NCBI GenBank assembly: GCA_020796225.1
Contig: CM036765.1
Coordinates: 5,428,805 to 5,492,804 of the forward strand
Direction of reading: 5' to 3'
DNA: 64,000 nucleotides
From: Arion vulgaris
Taxonomy: Eukaryota; Mollusca; Gastropoda; Stylommatophora; Arionidae
In this document: in pieces, positions 35,701 to 39,556 of the stretch
Layout of the letters: each line of letters begins with the position of its first letter
How positions within the stretch are numbered: position 1 is the first letter of the stretch
The notes under the pieces: model-generated
Seen by the model: only the letters and a program-made list of their open reading frames with translations
Told to the model about the DNA's origin: nothing
Database searches by the model: none
Made by a program: the position numbers and the translations under genes

Positions 35701-37207
35701 TCTAACCACGCTGCTGCGCAATCGAAATGGACAGTGTATAGCAGACACTCAAGAAAACTGAGCCTCTTCCACACAGTTGTCTACCAGACAACCAAAAACT
35801 GAGCCTCTTCCACAAGTTGTCTACGCAGACAACCAAAAACTGAACCCTTCACAAAAGTTGTCTACGCAGACAACCAAAACTGAACCCTTCCACACAAGTT
35901 GTCTAGCAGACAACCAAAACTGAACCCCTTCACACAAGTTGTCTACGCAGACAACCAAACTGAACCTCTTCACACAAGTTGTCTAGCAGACAACCAAAAC
36001 TGAGCCTCTTCACACAAGTTGTCTGCAGACAACAAAAACTGAACCTCTTCCACACAAGTTGTCTACGCAGACAACCAAAAACTGAACCCCTTCCACACAA
36101 GTTGTCTACGCAGACAACCAAAAACTGAACCTCTTCCACACAAGTTGTCTACGCAGACAACCAAAAACTGAACCTCTTCACACAAGTTGTCTGCAGACAC
36201 CAAACTGAGCCTCTTCCACACAAGTTGCTCGCAGACAACCAAAAACTGAGCCTCTTCACAAAGTTGTCTACGCAGACAACCAAAAACTGAGCCTCTTCCA
36301 CACAAGTTGTCTACGCAGACAACCAAAAACAAAACTGGTAGGACAAAATTCCAGATATCGAAGTTCTCATAAAAGTCAAGATCCCAAGCGTCAACATCCT
36401 GTTGCAGAAGGCCCAAGTGAGATGGACCGGTCAAGTTGTTCGAAAGCCTGATAAACGCATCCCAAAACAGTTGGTGTATGACGAGCTTGAAGGGGGAAGG
36501 CGTTCTGCTGGTGGAAAGAAAAAACTCTTTAAAGACACTTTTAAAAGTGTCTCTAAAATTTTTCGATATAGACATCACACGCTGGGAATCCCAAGCGCAA
36601 GATTGCTAAATGTGGCGCTGTAACAACACAAAAGAAATTCGGATAGCTGAGAATCGCTGCACTGTTGAGGCACAGAGAAAGCGAGCTGCGTGAAAATACA
36701 AAACACAGAATACCCACATGTCTAACATAGATCATGTATGCCCCACCTGTGGTAAGGGATTGTGTTCTAGGATTTGACTTTACAGTCACCTCCGCACAAA
36801 CCAGAGAGATGCAACAACACATGTCTGAGACTGTTGTCATTATTGTTTTCGATGGACGGTTTAAATATATAATATATTGTTAGATATAACATTTGTTTAT
36901 ATGTACACGCTAAATCTACCTTACCCAACAATTTTTAAAGTATTTTATTTTGTGTATTAATATTACAAATATTTTTATTCGAATCTTGACAGAACGTTCA
37001 GAAGTGAAACCTAAACCACCCGTGAAACTGGATGATCCTGATGCTGACGGCATGCCCATAAGACCTACAACAGCTGTCTTTATCACATCCTCACAGACAC
37101 CAGTGAATGCTTCACAATTTCAACCAAAGAAAAATCCCAGCACCATGCTTGAGAGTTTAGAAGAGACAAACGAAGAGGACATCAATGATAGTACAACAAC
37201 CGCGTGA
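1..37207 (+). CDS. Cadherin-superfamily transmembrane receptor, 3' eleven exons (gene span)
   Basis: Partial gene open at the left edge; the start codon and signal peptide lie outside. Spliced product seen: about 1,170 residues. In order: part of one cadherin repeat, about seven further repeats (exons 1-3), a roughly 260-residue non-cadherin juxtamembrane region (exons 4-8), one hydrophobic span (AYIALIVVGCLVLIAIIIAL, exon 8) followed by CACYRRAK, then a tail of about 100 residues ending at TGA 37205-37207. Repeat linkers such as DVNDCDPVF, DENDNKPLF and LDLNDNSPV are the calcium-binding signature of cadherins. All ten junctions have GT-AG ends and compatible phase. No beta-catenin-binding region is recognisable in the tail. 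Expected role: calcium-dependent cell-surface adhesion or sensing. Which cadherin subfamily it belongs to is not settled; a Fat, Dachsous or CDH23/PCDH15-like type is possible. One apparent frameshift lies in exon 1. Confidence 0.9.
2007..2022. repeat. Perfect 16-bp palindrome containing TGACGTCA
   Basis: gaggtgacgtcacctc reads the same on both strands. TGACGTCA is the consensus site for CREB/ATF factors. It sits 84 bases after the exon 1 donor. It follows gttagaatagtatta, which recurs as the terminal repeat of the neighbouring element, so it may belong to an element end rather than to a host enhancer. Confidence 0.6.
2324..2962. mobile_element. Composite element with 18-bp inverted repeats enclosing a 43-bp array
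   Basis: gaatagtattatcgatat at 2324-2341 is the exact reverse complement of 2945-2962. Inside are a 43-bp tandem array and a minus-strand copy (2855-2930) of the module also seen at 3888-3998, 47766-47868 and 54481-54580. No coding capacity. Probably a non-autonomous DNA element; class unknown. Confidence 0.6.
2337..2853. repeat. Tandem array, 43-bp unit, about 12 copies
   Basis: The unit holds ggcgttgatataagggaaga plus ctgcagtaaaactatgtcgc. Copies at both ends are near perfect; those at 2470-2740 carry many single-base losses, suggesting assembly noise or decay in the middle. Confidence 0.9.
3045..3290 (+). mobile_element. SINE-C, tRNA-derived
   Basis: The head resembles a Pol III promoter (tggcttaggggttagtga, later gagttcgaatcacg as B box). 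The body (ccgttcagaaagcaatggaa, then cctgtaaaggatat) matches the copy at 18805-19060 and partial reverse copies at 9535-9690 and 13670-13765. Confidence 0.75.
3290..3730 (-). pseudogene. LINE-R remnant, RNase H C-terminal segment
   Basis: The minus strand encodes ATISDGQPMNRADILSAI, then RYVSRLVNQNRTGMVSRWTL and LEILRRSEHL, homologous to the conceptual C-terminus at 53400-53700. Decayed (CPECYD has become LECNED). Confidence 0.75.
3860..3998 (+). mobile_element. Copy of the 100-bp module, with upstream hairpin
   Basis: The segment ttgataaaggccttttggtc-gaaacgtt continues to tttttatgtgtttcg and matches 47766-47868 and 54481-54580. Upstream, gaagtgaaatcattcacttc forms a short hairpin shared with 47745-47762. 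Confidence 0.6.
4095..4362 (+). pseudogene. LINE-R1 3' end remnant
   Basis: Encodes KHKLINQYRTGVLGRWTLLD, then LLRRR and WTCPECYVDSPHKTDN, ending in the tail actgataacttataactt. Closely related to 53540-53720. Confidence 0.8.
4531..5340. repeat. Tandem array, 18-bp unit, 45 copies
   Basis: tttgcactaatgctttga is repeated without visible variation for 810 bases. Two diverged copies lie just upstream (4438-4470). Because 18 is divisible by three, both strands stay open (ALICTN and IKALVQ repeats); these are not genes. Confidence 0.97.
5345..5722 (-). pseudogene. LINE-T5 remnant
   Basis: ggttgaaccatttaattt, ttgatgaagttcagta and gtcgtgactag match the minus-strand fragment at 61780-62120. The 18-bp array abuts its left end and the 21-bp array its right end. 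Confidence 0.65.
5724..6455. repeat. Tandem array, 21-bp AT-rich unit, about 34 copies
   Basis: Unit ttcttatattatattaaata plus a. The main variants are tattat/tgttat and a tatagatt form that recurs at 5831 and 5974. Almost pure A/T. Confidence 0.95.
6479..7240 (-). mobile_element. SINE-A copy with its 3' end amplified into a 75-bp array
   Basis: 7076-7240 is the SINE-A body in reverse (cctacaagtaggccagcaca, then cctcagtcgcctcttacgac). Towards lower coordinates its 3' end (gatcttaggctcagatcaca and ccactctttgtgatttgtat in reverse sense) is repeated as a 75-bp unit about eight times (6479-7075). Unamplified versions lie at 13090-13180, 46190-46262 and 57830-57915. The 25-residue repeat frame is a by-product. 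Confidence 0.85.
7368..7573 (-). mobile_element. SINE-D, tRNA-derived
   Basis: Read on the minus strand: tRNA-like head with A box (tagcgcgttggact) and B box (gggttcaattcc), ending in a poly-A run (poly-T at 7369-7378). Nearly identical to 21704-21909. Confidence 0.8.
7680..7990 (+). mobile_element. SINE-B copy, partial
   Basis: Contains acaacgtaggtctcgtgttc, tttcgtgcactgccgccgag and caaagtacaatgttgacggg, which are the SINE-B body in forward orientation, diverged. Confidence 0.7.
8040..8640 (+). pseudogene. LINE-T1 (RTE-like) 3' end remnant
   Basis: Encodes IYRSLVLSILLYGCESWTLN, then FEYKCYRRILRISYLEHKTD and KRRELAWLGHVMRHNSLSKT before a stop at 8434. The YGCESWTL ... CYRRILRI ... GHVxRH series is the usual C-terminal part of RTE-like reverse transcriptases. 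Followed by a tattattatt tail and a TCAA-repeat tract. Confidence 0.85.
8640..8712 (+). repeat. TCAA microsatellite, SINE-B tail
   Basis: ttgacgatcctatcaatcaa and onwards is the 3' end of SINE-B followed by about 15 TCAA units. Confidence 0.85.
8713..9534. other. GC-richer block, no gene recognised
   Basis: 8930-9330 is clearly richer in GC than its surroundings (gctggagaaggatctgggtg, gttgcccgggggtggccgct). It may be part of a GC-rich retroelement, but no frame shows a recognised domain. Repeated aatatgaatacgttaaacac at 8796 and aatatgaatacgttaaagac at 9394 flank it and could be the ends of an insertion. Confidence 0.4.
9535..9690 (-). mobile_element. SINE-C fragment, reverse
   Basis: aaaatcgtggcataaccttt and gattttctaggcaccactta are the reverse of the SINE-C 3' half at 18960-19060. 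Confidence 0.65.
9832..10048. repeat. Three imperfect copies of a roughly 70-bp unit
   Basis: ctttatagaagtgttgggag followed by aaagtagtgatcttgt recurs at about 9862, 9931 and 9991, separated by gttcttcttcttctcttccc-type sequence. Confidence 0.75.
10048..10215 (-). pseudogene. LINE-T5-like fragment
   Basis: The minus strand reads a decayed GHL-x-R-Y ... RGRPRKRWIDGI series (ccatcttttgcgtggtcttc and gtgtccaaaccatttaatct on the plus strand), as in the C-terminal part of RTE-like elements. Confidence 0.55.
10382..10532 (+). CDS. Cadherin exon 2
   Basis: Acceptor atttcacag at 10381, donor acg|gtgagt at 10532. The first base completes an AGC serine with the last two bases of exon 1, giving SGGNYGNAFAIS, the usual cadherin S/I-G-N-x-x-x-x-F-x-I strand. 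LDRET is the DRE calcium motif. Length 151 bases; ends on a codon boundary. Confidence 0.88.
10625..11410 (+). pseudogene. LINE-R2 remnant split by SINE-A
   Basis: 10650-10820 encodes SSLTIKIMTVTKAMIRLES, then HACFLSDSVSMLRKMKQDGL (RNase H). 11030-11400 holds the decayed H-A-G-V-R-G-N segment and a 3' end with RRRSEHL. A reverse SINE-A (10838-10990) separates the parts. Confidence 0.75.
10838..10990 (-). mobile_element. SINE-A, partial, reverse
   Basis: agtaagccagcacatacgat, tttttatttactagtgttgc and cctcagtcgcctcttacgac match the SINE-A body in reverse. The 3' end is missing. Confidence 0.75.
11619..12064. mobile_element. Non-autonomous hAT transposon (MITE family 1), 446 bp
   Basis: Terminal inverted repeats are cataGattcccaaac at the left and tttggggaaacgctg at the right, with more complementarity inside (cccaccgccca / ccgccc). 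An exact 8-bp duplication TGCTAAAC flanks it at 11611-11618 and 12065-12072. An 8-bp duplication with CAG-like ends is the hAT signature. The interior has no open frame. Single-copy relative of 37508-39556. Confidence 0.88.
12560..12790 (+). mobile_element. SINE-A' copy
   Basis: catgtcgtaagaggcgacta, then ggctgaaatcggatgcacgt, then cacaaagagtgattaaaatt, ending gaacgcaaagaagaagaag. The 3' end equals that of the LINE-J fragment at 62761-63131. Confidence 0.75.
12950..13190 (+). mobile_element. SINE-A copy
   Basis: atagtaacactgcgacctac, ctggcctacttgtagacgca and tcacaaagaagggttagcaa, ending in gaagaagaag. Confidence 0.8.
13225..13670 (-). mobile_element. SINE-B, near full length, reverse
   Basis: Read on the minus strand: tRNA-like head (tagaggttaagtgcttgtct and a ggttcg-type B box), body, then a TCAA-repeat tail (attgattgattaattgatag on the plus strand). 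Confidence 0.82.
13768..14100 (-). pseudogene. LINE-T4 fragment
   Basis: The minus strand encodes TNEELRERTKQMPVEKELRK, then RCWRWIEHTLRRPTGSIDRH and FGTRMER before decay. Near-duplicate of 29755-30085. Confidence 0.75.
14110..14375 (+). pseudogene. LINE-T3 3' end
   Basis: Encodes a decayed FGHIKNARRAGEDR, then the QDVTDGLNVTAGGAGHLA series and the 3' tail tttgatgatgatgg. It ends about 50 bases before exon 3. Confidence 0.75.
14427..14793 (+). CDS. Cadherin exon 3, last cadherin repeat
   Basis: Acceptor taacag at 14426; donor A|GTAAGT. Opens with VKVQVLDLNDNSPV, which closes the previous repeat, followed by one full repeat (VVENLAAGYPLGKLTFTDAD to VEVYVKVIDVNETKLYN). The final linker lacks the usual PxF, so this is probably the membrane-proximal cadherin repeat. 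Ends one base into a codon. Confidence 0.88.
14822..15425. repeat. Degenerate cttat/tcttat array, about 600 bp
   Basis: Pyrimidine-biased 5- and 6-base repeat with many substitutions (acctta, catatc). It begins just after the exon 3 donor region and abuts LINE-T3 at its right end. Confidence 0.9.
15425..15690 (+). pseudogene. LINE-T3 3' end
   Basis: gagacatgaaaggctggaga, ggaagaccacaagatggaat and ctgactgcagaggcgg-type sequence, ending gacaagctagatgatgatga; same family as 14110-14375. Confidence 0.75.
15935..16115 (+). mobile_element. SINE-B, 3' half
   Basis: aatatcttcaccatcttcaa, tgcagctgagatcttcctgt and gcaatgatgatggtcctata, with an aatcaatcaa tail. Confidence 0.8.
16116..16593. other. Intron sequence, nothing recognised
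   Basis: No exon, array or known family seen. A 23-bp near repeat (agggggtcaacaattaac, twice) lies at 16416-16456. Confidence 0.5.
16602..16766. mobile_element. Non-autonomous hAT transposon (MITE family 2), 165 bp
   Basis: Ends cagtggcggctcgtgatc and gacgagccgccactg are inverted repeats. An exact 8-bp duplication ACTTTCAT is at 16594-16601 and 16767-16774. The same family lies at 58030-58195 in the opposite orientation. Confidence 0.9.
17099..17264 (+). CDS. Cadherin exon 4, juxtamembrane region
   Basis: Acceptor ctttacag at 17098, donor TCAAG|GTATGC. Only one frame is open and it fits the phase of both neighbours. Encodes NFQPASYICCDFPDDSIEGD to YTIVGIDSIFTVHS. It contains three cysteines and a weak cadherin-like YTI-G-DSIF strand, but no DxNDN linker. 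Confidence 0.8.
17640..18115 (+). pseudogene. LINE-T3 remnant containing a 17-bp array
   Basis: agaaagaacactaaatcaaa to aaatggaagtattaa, then the array, then ttggagaagaccattatgaa, gatcaggatgtaactgatgg and gagaatcacggctgcagagg. The array sits exactly where relatives read gacatataaaaagacacg. Confidence 0.75.
17727..17967. repeat. Tandem array, 17-bp unit, about 14 copies
   Basis: agtacatatagacacgt with gacaag and gatacg variants. Derived from the HIRRH-encoding stretch of LINE-T3. Confidence 0.95.
18150..18530 (+). pseudogene. LINE-T fragments
   Basis: gaaggggcagaccaagaaaa and agatggattaatggagttat encode RGRPRKRWINGV. Then a tail piece, caaagttctgctcaggacaa, is repeated twice (18426-18465 and 18480-18515). 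Confidence 0.55.
18575..18790 (+). mobile_element. Another tRNA-derived SINE-like copy
   Basis: A box-like ttagcgtagtgcataggc and B box-like gggttcaatcccacac are spaced as in tRNA-derived SINEs. The body ends near aagggacataacatcc. Single copy in this window. Confidence 0.5.
18805..19060 (+). mobile_element. SINE-C copy
   Basis: Head gctgtagcttaagcggtagt with B box-like tggttcaaactcc. The body shares ccgttcagaaagcaatggca and cctgtaaaggatat with 3045-3290. Ends about 85 bases before exon 5. Confidence 0.75.
19145..19339 (+). CDS. Cadherin exon 5, juxtamembrane region
   Basis: Acceptor tacttttag at 19144, donor AAGCA|GTAAGT. Encodes SDYLQVKKSSFISSATRYF, then the strand-like VIITVDSG and HLISIKVNTDVGDLQSKQ. 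The last stretch begins a beta-alpha unit continued in exon 6. A 31-bp tandem array starts within about 10 bases of the donor. Confidence 0.84.
19349..19566. repeat. Tandem array, about 31-bp unit, seven copies
   Basis: gttgaatgtgtgacgatatg plus aagattgtatt, with gtgggac, gtgtatgac and ataaag variants. Starts within about 10 bases of the exon 5 donor. Confidence 0.92.
19688..20505 (+). mobile_element. SINE-B interrupted by a LINE-J insertion
   Basis: Head at 19692-19760 (gacgtagaggttagatgctc), body to 19851, resumed at 20223 and ending cctctcaatcaataaagcaa. The interruption 19852-20222 is bounded by the direct repeat GATCCCGTGTTCA. Confidence 0.82.
19852..20222 (-). pseudogene. 5'-truncated LINE-J insertion, 371 bp, 13-bp TSD
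   Basis: The minus strand encodes KVVERPATTRHQRWVLWSVR, then EQVAIFRLRTGHTGF and FNKFKIGKLACATVKGG, the segment downstream of RNase H in jockey-like elements. Flanked by GATCCCGTGTTCA at 19839-19851 and 20223-20235. Confidence 0.78.
20679..20735. repeat. AT dinucleotide microsatellite
   Basis: About 28 AT units; a short AG tract lies at 20626-20641. Confidence 0.97.
21240..21690 (+). pseudogene. Retroelement C-terminal remnant
   Basis: Encodes RNEITNGYKAAMNNFSIGPN, then KTTLCKSVESFEKRLRDELK up to a stop at 21570. Beyond a frame break, a decayed WRELVEGLCPNP resembles the end of many non-LTR reverse-transcriptase frames. Family not named. Confidence 0.55.
21704..21909 (-). mobile_element. 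SINE-D with 13-bp target duplication
   Basis: Poly-T at the left (the poly-A tail on the minus strand) and a tRNA-like head at the right (tagtcacccgcagtctaacg in plus sense). TAAAAAGGCGTAT flanks it at 21691-21703 and 21910-21922. Confidence 0.88.
22138..22251 (+). CDS. Cadherin exon 6, juxtamembrane region
   Basis: Acceptor attcacag at 22137, donor TCACA|GTAAGG. Encodes QADLQAKLQVLFKQPQ followed by LVTIWTIRD and the basic stretch FRRRKLL. Phase fits on both sides (114 bases). The helix-then-strand pattern is consistent with a ferredoxin-like juxtamembrane domain; this is inference from pattern only. Confidence 0.82.
22374..27595. repeat. Giant tandem array, 48-bp unit, about 109 copies
   Basis: The unit contains catttgtatgatatctgctt and agttctctcccatatgtatc plus tagt. 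Variants: ttgCatg instead of ttgTatg, ctActtt instead of ctGcttt, one A missing in taaaag, and a catttg/atttg loss at 25870. It fills most of the intron between cadherin exons 6 and 7 (22252-27943). All long frames across it are unit-length artefacts. No unamplified relative was found in the window. Confidence 0.98.
27596..27943. other. Intron sequence after the 48-bp array, nothing recognised
   Basis: No family match. A 4-8 base accaact/accaac tract lies at 27834-27900, just before exon 7. Confidence 0.5.
27944..28043 (+). CDS. Cadherin exon 7, juxtamembrane region
   Basis: Acceptor atctcacag at 27943, donor ATGAAA|GTAAAT. Encodes QSEALAVVEADTSINNMS and NIGVAKTFLTSEEAMK. It is separated from exon 6 by an intron almost filled by a 48-bp tandem array. 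100 bases; ends on a codon boundary. Confidence 0.8.
28175..28640 (-). pseudogene. LINE-J remnant with RNase H motif
   Basis: The minus strand encodes ELVSQWIPAHCGIPGNEKTY (the RNase H WxPAHxGxxGNE motif) and further on FILRTRRCGLRAHLHRMGL and DTAACTCGAPKQSP, in the order usual for jockey-like elements. Frames broken. Confidence 0.82.
28645..28870 (+). pseudogene. LINE-T3 fragment
   Basis: Encodes IQKELKIKENSLILQTGMRK, then LKHFAHIKDTMGWRR. It retains the unamplified acatataaaagacacga that is expanded at 17727-17967. Confidence 0.7.
28880..29219. other. Intron sequence, little recognised
   Basis: gtgtgatgttaaccacatca and caaagaaaaatacaagccaa resemble 43553-43610 weakly; otherwise no known family. 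Confidence 0.4.
29220..29505 (+). pseudogene. LINE-T8 3' end
   Basis: A decayed frame reads GRRDRGRQREKILDSLALWH, then DLWRSMIAYASRHGT, with a gatgatgatgataa tail. The same family lies in reverse at 37300-37499. Confidence 0.65.
29755..30085 (-). pseudogene. LINE-T4 fragment
   Basis: Near-duplicate of 13768-14100 (cggagcacaggtcttcaaca; catgcgggttccaaaacagt). Ends about 60 bases before cadherin exon 8. Confidence 0.75.
30146..30348 (+). CDS. Cadherin exon 8, transmembrane segment
   Basis: Acceptor atttctag at 30145, donor GCCAA|GTGAGT. Encodes a Ser/Thr-rich stalk (LTTSSPVVSSVQPYNT), an acidic DDNDGLDP, then about 24 hydrophobic residues (YIALIVVGCLVLIAIIIALI) ending in VYCACYRRAK, which is a positive-inside stop-transfer sequence. 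This fixes a type I topology with the cadherin repeats outside. Confidence 0.9.
30422..30585 (-). pseudogene. LINE-T3 fragment, reverse
   Basis: aaatagcttgttctgatcag, gcctctgaagccgtcatgtt and aaaccatcagttacatcctg are the reverse of the T3 3' end. Confidence 0.7.
30660..31170 (+). pseudogene. LINE-R3 remnant
   Basis: Decayed RNase H: SDYQSMLHMIKKGRFRYQ, then WIYCRWHAGVCSNERMD, then IAEEFKMDRGMFFGLFA and QLRVCPDCNDV. Stops and shifts throughout. Confidence 0.7.
31283..31600 (+). mobile_element. SINE-E, tRNA-derived
   Basis: Head tctgaccgaatggattagag (A box) and caggttcaaaccccggtaag (B box). No acceptor stem can be drawn, so it is not a functional tRNA. Relatives at 58365-58575 and, reversed, 62390-62570. 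Confidence 0.75.
31735..32385 (+). pseudogene. LINE-R1 3' end interrupted by a 21-bp array
   Basis: Encodes RNVRHIKYAKRVTNKNRTDV up to 31900. The array follows, then gatagtcctcatataactga at 32356. Relatives read gtgctatgataatagtcctc at the point of expansion. Confidence 0.75.
31925..32352. repeat. Tandem array, 21-bp unit, about 20 copies
   Basis: gatagtcctgggggctagga plus t; variants ggttagg, gctatg and one G fewer. Seeded from the LINE-R1 terminal segment. Confidence 0.95.
32385..32800 (-). pseudogene. LINE-T2 fragment
   Basis: The minus strand retains a decayed ATEKIITAFECKCYRRVLRI, then SWTEKRTNASVLQQLDIKES and LEGMVPGRRMKGRPRRRWVK. Ends about 90 bases before micro-exon 9. Confidence 0.8.
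32891..32916 (+). CDS. Cadherin exon 9, 26-base micro-exon
   Basis: Flanked by ttttctacag and |GTAAGA. It reads NKGPDKKKL in the only phase linking exons 8 and 10 (one base, eight codons, one base). The short lysine-rich stretch continues the cytoplasmic juxtamembrane segment. Confidence 0.75.
32975..33390 (-). mobile_element. SINE-B, near full length, reverse
   Basis: ttgattgattaataggacca at the left; head region cgagtatctttggaacaaga and aagcacctaactct at the right. Confidence 0.82.
33400..33655 (+). mobile_element. SINE-B 3' half, forward
   Basis: aacaggctggaagcgcc, then tttcgttcgtgcactgccg-type body and gatgatgatcaatcaatcaa tail. Forms an inverted pair with the copy immediately to its left. 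Confidence 0.8.
33656..33950. other. Intron sequence before exon 10, nothing recognised
   Basis: AT-rich; open in some frames by chance, with no domain. Confidence 0.5.
33951..34001 (+). CDS. Cadherin exon 10, cytoplasmic
   Basis: Acceptor tgtccacag at 33950, donor TCAA|GTAAGA. Encodes VSKKQQTKNTFANIDKS; 51 bases with phase fitting both neighbours. Confidence 0.78.
34240..35105 (+). pseudogene. LINE-T5 remnant split by LINE-R1
   Basis: 34250-34536 (EMKCLRKEWG..., RMEYNQLPITAYNKRDQ) continues at 34932-35105 (gcgactcatctggtcctaga). The continuous relative is 42640-42965. The break is the LINE-R1 insertion 34537-34919. Confidence 0.82.
34537..34919 (-). pseudogene. 5'-truncated LINE-R1 insertion, 383 bp, 12-bp TSD
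   Basis: Flanked by ACCACACTACAT at 34525-34536 and 34920-34931. The minus strand encodes KERHTKYAKRLINQHRTDVF, then GRWTLLDLLMRRSEHLWTCP and ECYDDSPLITNN, then a short ATAACTG-type tail. Confidence 0.85.
35106..35761. other. Intron sequence, nothing recognised
   Basis: Contains a SINE-like stretch near 35590-35640 but no clear family; no exon evidence. Confidence 0.4.
35762..36332. repeat. Tandem array, about 42-bp unit with internal hairpin, about 13 copies
   Basis: The unit is gagcctcttccacacaagtt plus gtctacgcagacaaccaaaa. Each unit contains gttgtct-acgc-agacaac, a 7-bp stem. Copies vary mainly by one- or two-base losses at the loop and in the CC/AAAA runs. Confidence 0.9.
36335..36830 (+). 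pseudogene. LINE-T7 3' end remnant
   Basis: Encodes IPSVNILLQKAQVRWTGQVV, then RKPDKRIPKQLVYDELEGGR, then decayed sequence (GAVTTQKKFG) and a zinc-finger-like CGKGLCSR segment before cadherin exon 11. Confidence 0.8.
36993..37207 (+). CDS. Cadherin exon 11, cytoplasmic C-terminus and stop
   Basis: Acceptor cttgacag at 36992. Encodes KRSEVKPKPPVKLDDPDADG, a proline-rich and threonine-rich middle (PIRPTTAVFITSSQTPV) and an acidic end (ESLEETNEEDINDSTTTA) before TGA. No catenin-binding or kinase domain; the last residues are not a canonical PDZ ligand. A LINE fragment and then a hAT MITE begin within about 300 bases downstream, so the 3' UTR probably contains repeat. No clear polyadenylation signal was fixed. 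Confidence 0.86.
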
Positions 37208-37299
37208 AGAGAATCAGAGGTTTGCAGAAAATATGATGATACAAAATGAACTGGAAAATATTAACCGCCTAGCTTTAACATACTTTCATATTGTTATTT

Positions 37300-37499
37300 G
37301 TAATATATTAATTTGTCAATCAAGTGCCATGCCTGCCGGCGTAGGCGATGATGTCTCTCCCCAACTCTCTCTGCTTGGTGCATGTAATCAGTTCTGATGT
37401 CGATCTTGTGTCGAACCATGATGCCAGGCCATCTTACATCTTCTCCCTCTGTCTTCCACGATCTCTCCGTCCCTGATTTTTACCTGTTGTAACCAAATG
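37300..37499 (-). pseudogene. LINE-T8 fragment in the cadherin 3' flank
   Basis: tgcctgccggcgtaggcgat and cttccacgatctctccgtcc are the reverse of the RGRQRE...IAYAGRHGT-type 3' end. It begins about 95 bases after the stop. Confidence 0.65.
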
Positions 37500-37507
37500 T
37501 TCTAAAC

Positions 37508-39556
37508 AATAGATTTCTAAACTGTTTCGACCCACCGCCCACTTTGCACAACATAAAGTTGTAACGCCCCCTCCACCGCCCACTTTGCACAACATAAAGT
37601 TGTAACGCCCCCTCCACCGCTCACTTTGCACAACATAAAGTTGTAACGCCCTCCACGCTCACTTTGCACAACATAAAGTTGTAACTCCCCCTCCACCTCT
37701 CACTTTGCACAACATAAAGTTGTAACGCCGACTCCACCGCTCACTTTGCACAACATAAAGTTGTAACGCCGACTCCACCGCTCACTTTGCACAACATAAA
37801 GTTGTAACGCCCCTCCACCGCTCACTTTGCACAACATAAAGTTGCTAACGCCCTCCACCGCTCACTTTGCACAACATAAAGTTGTAACGCCGACTCCACC
37901 GCTCACTTTGCACAACATAAAGTTGTAACGCCCCCTCCACCGCTCACTTTGCACAACATAAAGTTGTAACGCCCCCTCCACCGCTCACTTTGCACAACAT
38001 AAAGTTGTAACGCCCCTCCACCGCTCACTTTGCACAACATGAAGTTGTAACTCCCCCTCCACCGCTCACTTTGCACAACATAAAGTTGTAACGCCGACTC
38101 CACCGCTCACTTTGCACAACATAAAGTTGTAACGCCGACTCCACCGCTCACTTTGCACAACATAAAATTGTAACGCCCCTCCACCGCTCACTTTGCACAA
38201 CATAAAGTTGCAACGCCCCTCCACCGCTCACTTTGCACAACATAAAATTGTAACGCCCCCTCCACCGCTCACTTTGCACAACATAAAGTTGTAACTCCCC
38301 CTCCACCGCTCACTTTGCACAACATAAAGTTGTAACGCCGACTCCACCGCTCACTTTGCACAACATAAAGTTGTAACGCCGACTCCACCGCTCACTTTGC
38401 ACAACATAAAGTTGTAACGCCCCCTCCACCGCTCACTTTGCACAACATAAAGTTGTAACGCCCCCTCCACCGCTCACTTTGCACAACATAAAGTTGTAAC
38501 GCCCCCTCCACCGCTCACTTTGCACAACATAAAGTTGTAACGCCGACTCCACCGCTCACTTTGCACAACATAAAGTTGTAACGCCGACTCCACCGCTCAC
38601 TTTGCACAACATAAAGTTGTAACGCCCCCTCCACCGCCCACTTTGCACAACATAAAGTTGTAACGCCGACTCCACCGCTCACTTTGCACAACATAAAGTT
38701 GTAACGCCGACTCCACCGCTCACTTTGCACAACATAAAGTTGTAACGCCGACTCCACCGCTCACTTTGCACAACATAAAGTTGTAACGCCGACTCCACCG
38801 CTCACTTTGCACAACATAAAGTTGTAACGCCGACTCCACCGCTCACTTTGCACAACATAAAGTTGTAACGCCGACTCCACCGCTCACTTTGCACAACATA
38901 AAGTTGTAACGCCGACTCCACCGCTCACTTTGCACAACATAAAGTTGTAACGCCGACTCCACCGCTCACTTTGCACAACATAAAGTTGTAACGCCCCCTC
39001 CACCGCTCACTTTGCACAACATAAAATTGTAACGCCCCCTCCACCGCTCACTTTGCACAACATAAAGTTGTAACGCCCCCTCCACCGCTCACTTTGCACA
39101 ACATAAAATTGTAACGCCCCCTCCACCGCTCACTTTGCACAACATAAAGTTGTAACGCCCCCTCCACCGCTCACTTTGCACAACATAAAATTGTAACGCC
39201 CCTCCCCATTTTAACAGTTTGCCAACGCCTCCTCCACATATATACATGCTCTATTTTCTCTTTGACATAGAAAATTGATATATATTTCTGTATTACATGG
39301 TCAATTTTCAAATGATTACATACATTAAATAGAAAACTGATGAAAAAATGCATCGTGTAAGACGAATTATAAGATGAATTAAAATGCAGAATTAAAATTT
39401 TAAATGATTATTCAATCGGAAAATCACGAAAATTATGTATCTTAAAATATGTATTATTAATTTATTCTTTAACGAGCCACCGATCCTTAATCGCCTGAAC
39501 ATCCCTCAAATTCTTCTGAACCCACTATCACCCTCCCCCTCCATCCTAGAACGCTG
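37508..39556. mobile_element. hAT MITE family 1 with amplified 41-bp segment, 2,049 bp
   Basis: Left end aatagatttctaaactgttt, right end cctagaacgctg. An exact 8-bp duplication TTCTAAAC lies at 37500-37507 and 39557-39564. 39200-39556 matches 11700-12060 (ttgacatagaaaattgatat; cgagccaccgatccttaatc). The left part is an array (37530-39200). Confidence 0.88.
37530..39200. repeat. Tandem array, 41-bp unit, about 41 copies
   Basis: ctcactttgcacaacataaa plus gttgtaacgccgactccaccg. Two main versions alternate (cccct and cgact junctions). Single-copy ancestor at 11643-11690 (cccaccgcccatttgcacaa). Confidence 0.96.

Noticed and set aside
35762..36332. CRISPR-like array (hairpin repeats at regular spacing)
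   Set aside because: The spacers are also repeated, so it is an ordinary tandem array; the host is an animal.
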